Below, piece after piece: positions 32,401 through 33,457 of a DNA stretch of 33,457 nucleotides. Under the pieces are notes generated by a model. The model ran no database searches. It had not been told where the DNA came from and saw only the letters and a list, made by a program, of their open reading frames with translations. This DNA comes from Chitinophagaceae bacterium (lineage in GTDB: Bacteria > Bacteroidota > Bacteroidia > Chitinophagales > Chitinophagaceae): positions 1 through 33,457 of the forward strand of contig JAJTCI010000001.1 in assembly GCA_021323155.1 (NCBI GenBank), written 5' to 3'. The translations under genes were made by a program, and so were the position numbers. Position 1 is the stretch's first letter. Every line of letters starts with the position of its first letter.

Positions 32401-32601
32401 CCGCGCAACAATAAATGGATCGCCGAGAATACAGGCGTGGCCCCGGATATAGAGGTTAAGATCACCGCTAAGTCTGTAGCGCAGGGCAAGGACCTGCAGC
32501 TGGAAAGAGCGGTGGAGGAATTGCTGAAATTGCTGGAAAAAGAGAAGATGCCGGAGGTGAAGCAGCCACCGTACTCTTCACCTGGGAAGCGGAACAGGTA
32601 G
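29404..32601 (+). CDS. Tricorn-like S41 family protease, exported
   Basis: 1065 residues from the ATG at 29404, which starts a clean signal peptide (SLLTAVLLIVLTSHQLSAQ). The first ~300 residues form a TolB/WD40-like beta-propeller (NPCFSPDGKWIAFASNRSG, RGWSPDGKNVLYASG), followed by a second propeller to about residue 640. Then come the helical C1 domain (WQQVFNEAWRYQRDYFYD, YLLDQLGGETSVGHSF), a PDZ domain (about 755-835: VKEGDYILEVNGQPL) and the C2 catalytic domain. Catalytic His726 is in GETSVGHSF and nucleophile Ser949 in NELAGSGGDFFPW, the tricorn arrangement. It probably degrades peptides in the periplasm. Longer and exported compared with the archaeal cytosolic tricorn; the propeller gating is presumably conserved. 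Confidence 0.93.
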   Translation: MKSLLTAVLLIVLTSHQLSAQTRLLRQPAISANEVAFVYAGDIWTVSKNGGNAKRITSTDATESNPCFSPDGKWIAFASNRSGIAQVYTVSSSGGTPTRLTWYPSASQPRGWSPDGKNVLYASGRENAPTTFNRLWTVPATGGPSVLLPAPWGYDAYYSPDGNKLAVDRMSRWDVEFRHYRGGQNTALQVLDLKTLNETNIPWDGSTDLHPVWMNTNEIYFLSDRDFIMNVFAYNTSTNAVRQITDQKSGDVKWLEGNGKELVYEHNGDLYLLDAAGKSKQLNINVTGDFPWSEQRNEHVTNSATNASLSPTGKRIVMEARGEIFTVPVENGDPRNLTRSTGAADRVPLWSPDGREVAWFSDKDGKGYALYITDQEGTKAPRKISIGESKMAWDPVWSANAKYLAFTDDKTRVQVVELSTGNITTADIGGANLDRGNMGLTWSPDSKWLAYTKSASNNFRNVMVWNIDTKKATRLSDDMADAISPAWDANNRYLYFLASTNVALGSGWANTSSQYARPTFGVYITLLRKEEQNPFPLKTDEEPDTTRPKAKDTSSVKGVRIDWENIGRRIIAMPVPVGEYNALLAGPKGTVFIQAGPTLSKYSVADKKLDEMVKGGAQFAVSANGEKLLFRSGSAWRVVPTSKPPSPTEGVVPVVLRMELDRVAEWQQVFNEAWRYQRDYFYDRNMHGRDWDEVWKQYAPLVPYIRHRSDLTYLLDQLGGETSVGHSFVFGGDFPAVDTSRVGVLGADLAADAGRWKVTRIYTTESWNPGVVAPMAQPDLKVKEGDYILEVNGQPLTANEDPYKLLNGTAKLQTVLLVNNKPSADGAWTIKVQPIESENQLRQLAWIEDNRRKVDELSNGKLAYVWIPNTGGPGFNAFNRYYFAQQHKQGAVIDERFNGGGLLDDYMVDMMTRRLRAAISNEVPGGSPTNLPAGILGPKVLLINELAGSGGDFFPWVFRQQKVGPLIGTRTWGGLVKSTVHYAFVDGGAMTAPDNGIFDPRNNKWIAENTGVAPDIEVKITAKSVAQGKDLQLERAVEELLKLLEKEKMPEVKQPPYSSPGKRNR

Positions 32602-32925
32602 GAATTTATGGTATGGAGACGGCAGATCGCGGGTGACGCGGACCAAATGGATTTGACTCGCAGGCACTTGCGGGTGCGCATTCACCAGTGTGGGAGGAGC
32701 AGGTACGCATCATGCATGCCTGAGGGTGGAGGCAAGGTGGGAGGAGGGTGGTAGGAAATGCCAGGGTGATACGGGGGCAATTCGAAGGCAGATCGAGGGT
32801 ACTACGGAGGAGATACTCTATAGGTACTCTATATGTACTCTATATGTGCTCTATATGTGCTCTATACCTCTTGCATTTCCCGGGGGGAAATATTATTTTG
32901 GAGCCGAAAACACCAACCTTACCCC
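32602..32925. other. Non-coding region with G-rich tract and 11-bp repeats
   Basis: 324 bp without a convincing gene. A 47-codon frame from 32608 has no protein-like features. From 32724 to 32755 the plus strand is dense in GG and GGG runs with short spacers. An 11-bp direct-repeat array at 32817-32870 is listed separately. A TTG at 32898-32900 lies upstream of the last gene's ATG at a distance fitting a -33 element. Confidence 0.5.
32817..32870 (+). repeat. 11-bp direct-repeat array (TCTATATGTRC)
   Basis: Four full units start at 32817, 32828, 32839 and 32850: TCTATAGGTAC, TCTATATGTAC, TCTATATGTGC and TCTATATGTGC, then a partial TCTATACCTC at 32861. Spacing is exactly 11 bp, about one helical turn, so all copies face one side of the DNA. 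The array lies 56-109 bp before the start codon of the next gene. Confidence 0.85.
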
Positions 32926-33457
32926 ATGGCAAAGCGGCCACCTTGCCCGGACCCGGACAGATACGTATGGATTCAGCCCAAAGACGGCAAGGGATATTGG
33001 CGCCTTAAACGAGGCGAAGGCAAGGAGGCCACACTTAACGAGAGCCTGCAAATCAATTCCAAGCTCACCGGTTTTACCAATAAATGCGCGAATAACGTAA
33101 TTGCAAAGCTGGGTCCATACCTAAACCACCTGGCCCGGGAGAGGTTCGTTTCGCGGCTTAGCGGCGCCCTGAAGCGCGGCTTTAAAGTGAACGACACAAT
33201 GGATTACGGGTTCGTTCGGGACATGGAGGTGCAGAAGCGGTACCCGTTGGGCAGGGTACTCAGCGGGTATACGGTCGCCATCAAAGAAGACGCGGTAGAG
33301 GTGAGTGTTGACATCAATATCGCTACTATCAAGACGCACGGCAAGCTGGCAACGCATTATTTCCTGGAACTGATCCTGCTTCAAGGGGACGCGAGCGAGC
33401 CGTATGACATGCGTATCGAGGATGACAGCACCGATGTTTACCCTATCGACGCAACTG
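32926..33457 (+). CDS. Hypothetical protein (partial, 3' end outside window)
   Basis: ATG 32926 opens a frame of 177 codons with no stop before the window ends. The product is basic at the start (MAKRPPCPDPDRYVWIQPKD, then GYWRLKRGEGKEATLNESLQ), continues NSKLTGFTNKCANNVIAKLGPYLNHLARERFVSRLSGAL with helical character, and then alternates strands (YPLGRVLSGYTVAI, then EVSVDINIATIK and THYFLELILLQGD). No signal peptide, membrane segment or recognised domain. I recall a loosely similar family of single-copy Bacteroidota proteins with a helical K-x-x-G-P-Y-L segment, without function. Composition and the downstream regular strand pattern argue it is a real gene; competing frames here look random. 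Confidence 0.65.
   Translation, partial: MAKRPPCPDPDRYVWIQPKDGKGYWRLKRGEGKEATLNESLQINSKLTGFTNKCANNVIAKLGPYLNHLARERFVSRLSGALKRGFKVNDTMDYGFVRDMEVQKRYPLGRVLSGYTVAIKEDAVEVSVDINIATIKTHGKLATHYFLELILLQGDASEPYDMRIEDDSTDVYPIDAT

Noticed and set aside
32608-32751. 47-codon frame after the tricorn protease gene
   Set aside because: Arg/Gly-rich with no structural pattern, caused by the G-rich DNA; no start signal.
32690-33100. 136-codon plus-strand frame spanning the 11-bp repeats
   Set aside because: It translates the repeats and then overlaps the better-supported frame from 32926 in another phase; its composition looks non-coding.

Overview
The window looks like a chromosomal segment of a Bacteroidota bacterium, most likely Chitinophagaceae or a close relative. 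The evidence is a C-terminal type B sorting domain of the type IX secretion system (T9SS), promoters that fit the Bacteroidota pattern TTG-N18-23-TAnnTTTG rather than E. coli boxes, very weak Shine-Dalgarno signals, an OmpA/DUF3494 envelope pair, and an interspersed CCCTCTCC/GGAGAGGG palindrome of a kind I recall from these genomes. I see no rRNA, tRNA, CRISPR array, integrase or transposase. The genus is inference.

Layout. 1-4090: 3' part of a large repeat-rich T9SS-secreted protein and a close downstream acidic protein of unknown function. 4170-7383: nitroreductase, DUF1772-like membrane protein, AraC regulator, membrane-anchored cupin and a small membrane protein. 7346-8094 (minus): a small secreted protein whose frame appears broken by one base, and a four-cysteine zinc-ribbon protein. 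8281-11198: SSB and a PIF1-like helicase carrying HRDC and HTH modules. 11195-15903: a urate catabolic cluster, with uraH, uraD, alc and allB on the minus strand and membrane urate hydroxylase puuD divergent from them. Together these take urate to ureidoglycolate plus urea. 15949-20227: three GNAT acetyltransferases, an MDMPI/DinB-fold protein, a PNPOx-like flavoprotein and a DUF1624 membrane protein. 20433-23180: a 27-residue membrane peptide, the pseudouridine catabolic pair psuK-psuG, two overlapping small genes of unknown function and a 37-residue membrane peptide. 23423-27374 (minus): an Ig-like/DUF3494 (ice-binding fold) lipoprotein followed by a double-OmpA-domain outer-membrane protein, with a clear terminator. 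27555-29272: hairpin-rich DNA, two small genes and a manganese catalase. 29404-32601: a tricorn-type S41 protease. 32602-33457: non-coding DNA with a G-rich stretch and an 11-bp direct-repeat array, then the 5' part of an unidentified gene running off the window.

The strongest functional unit is the purine-ring degradation cluster. Its allantoinase carries an in-frame piece of the palindromic repeat. The most unusual non-coding signal is the 11-bp array just upstream of the last gene. I did not find a clearly new multi-gene defence or metabolic system; the best leads are small proteins, the frame-broken secreted protein, the repeat insertion and the 11-bp array.
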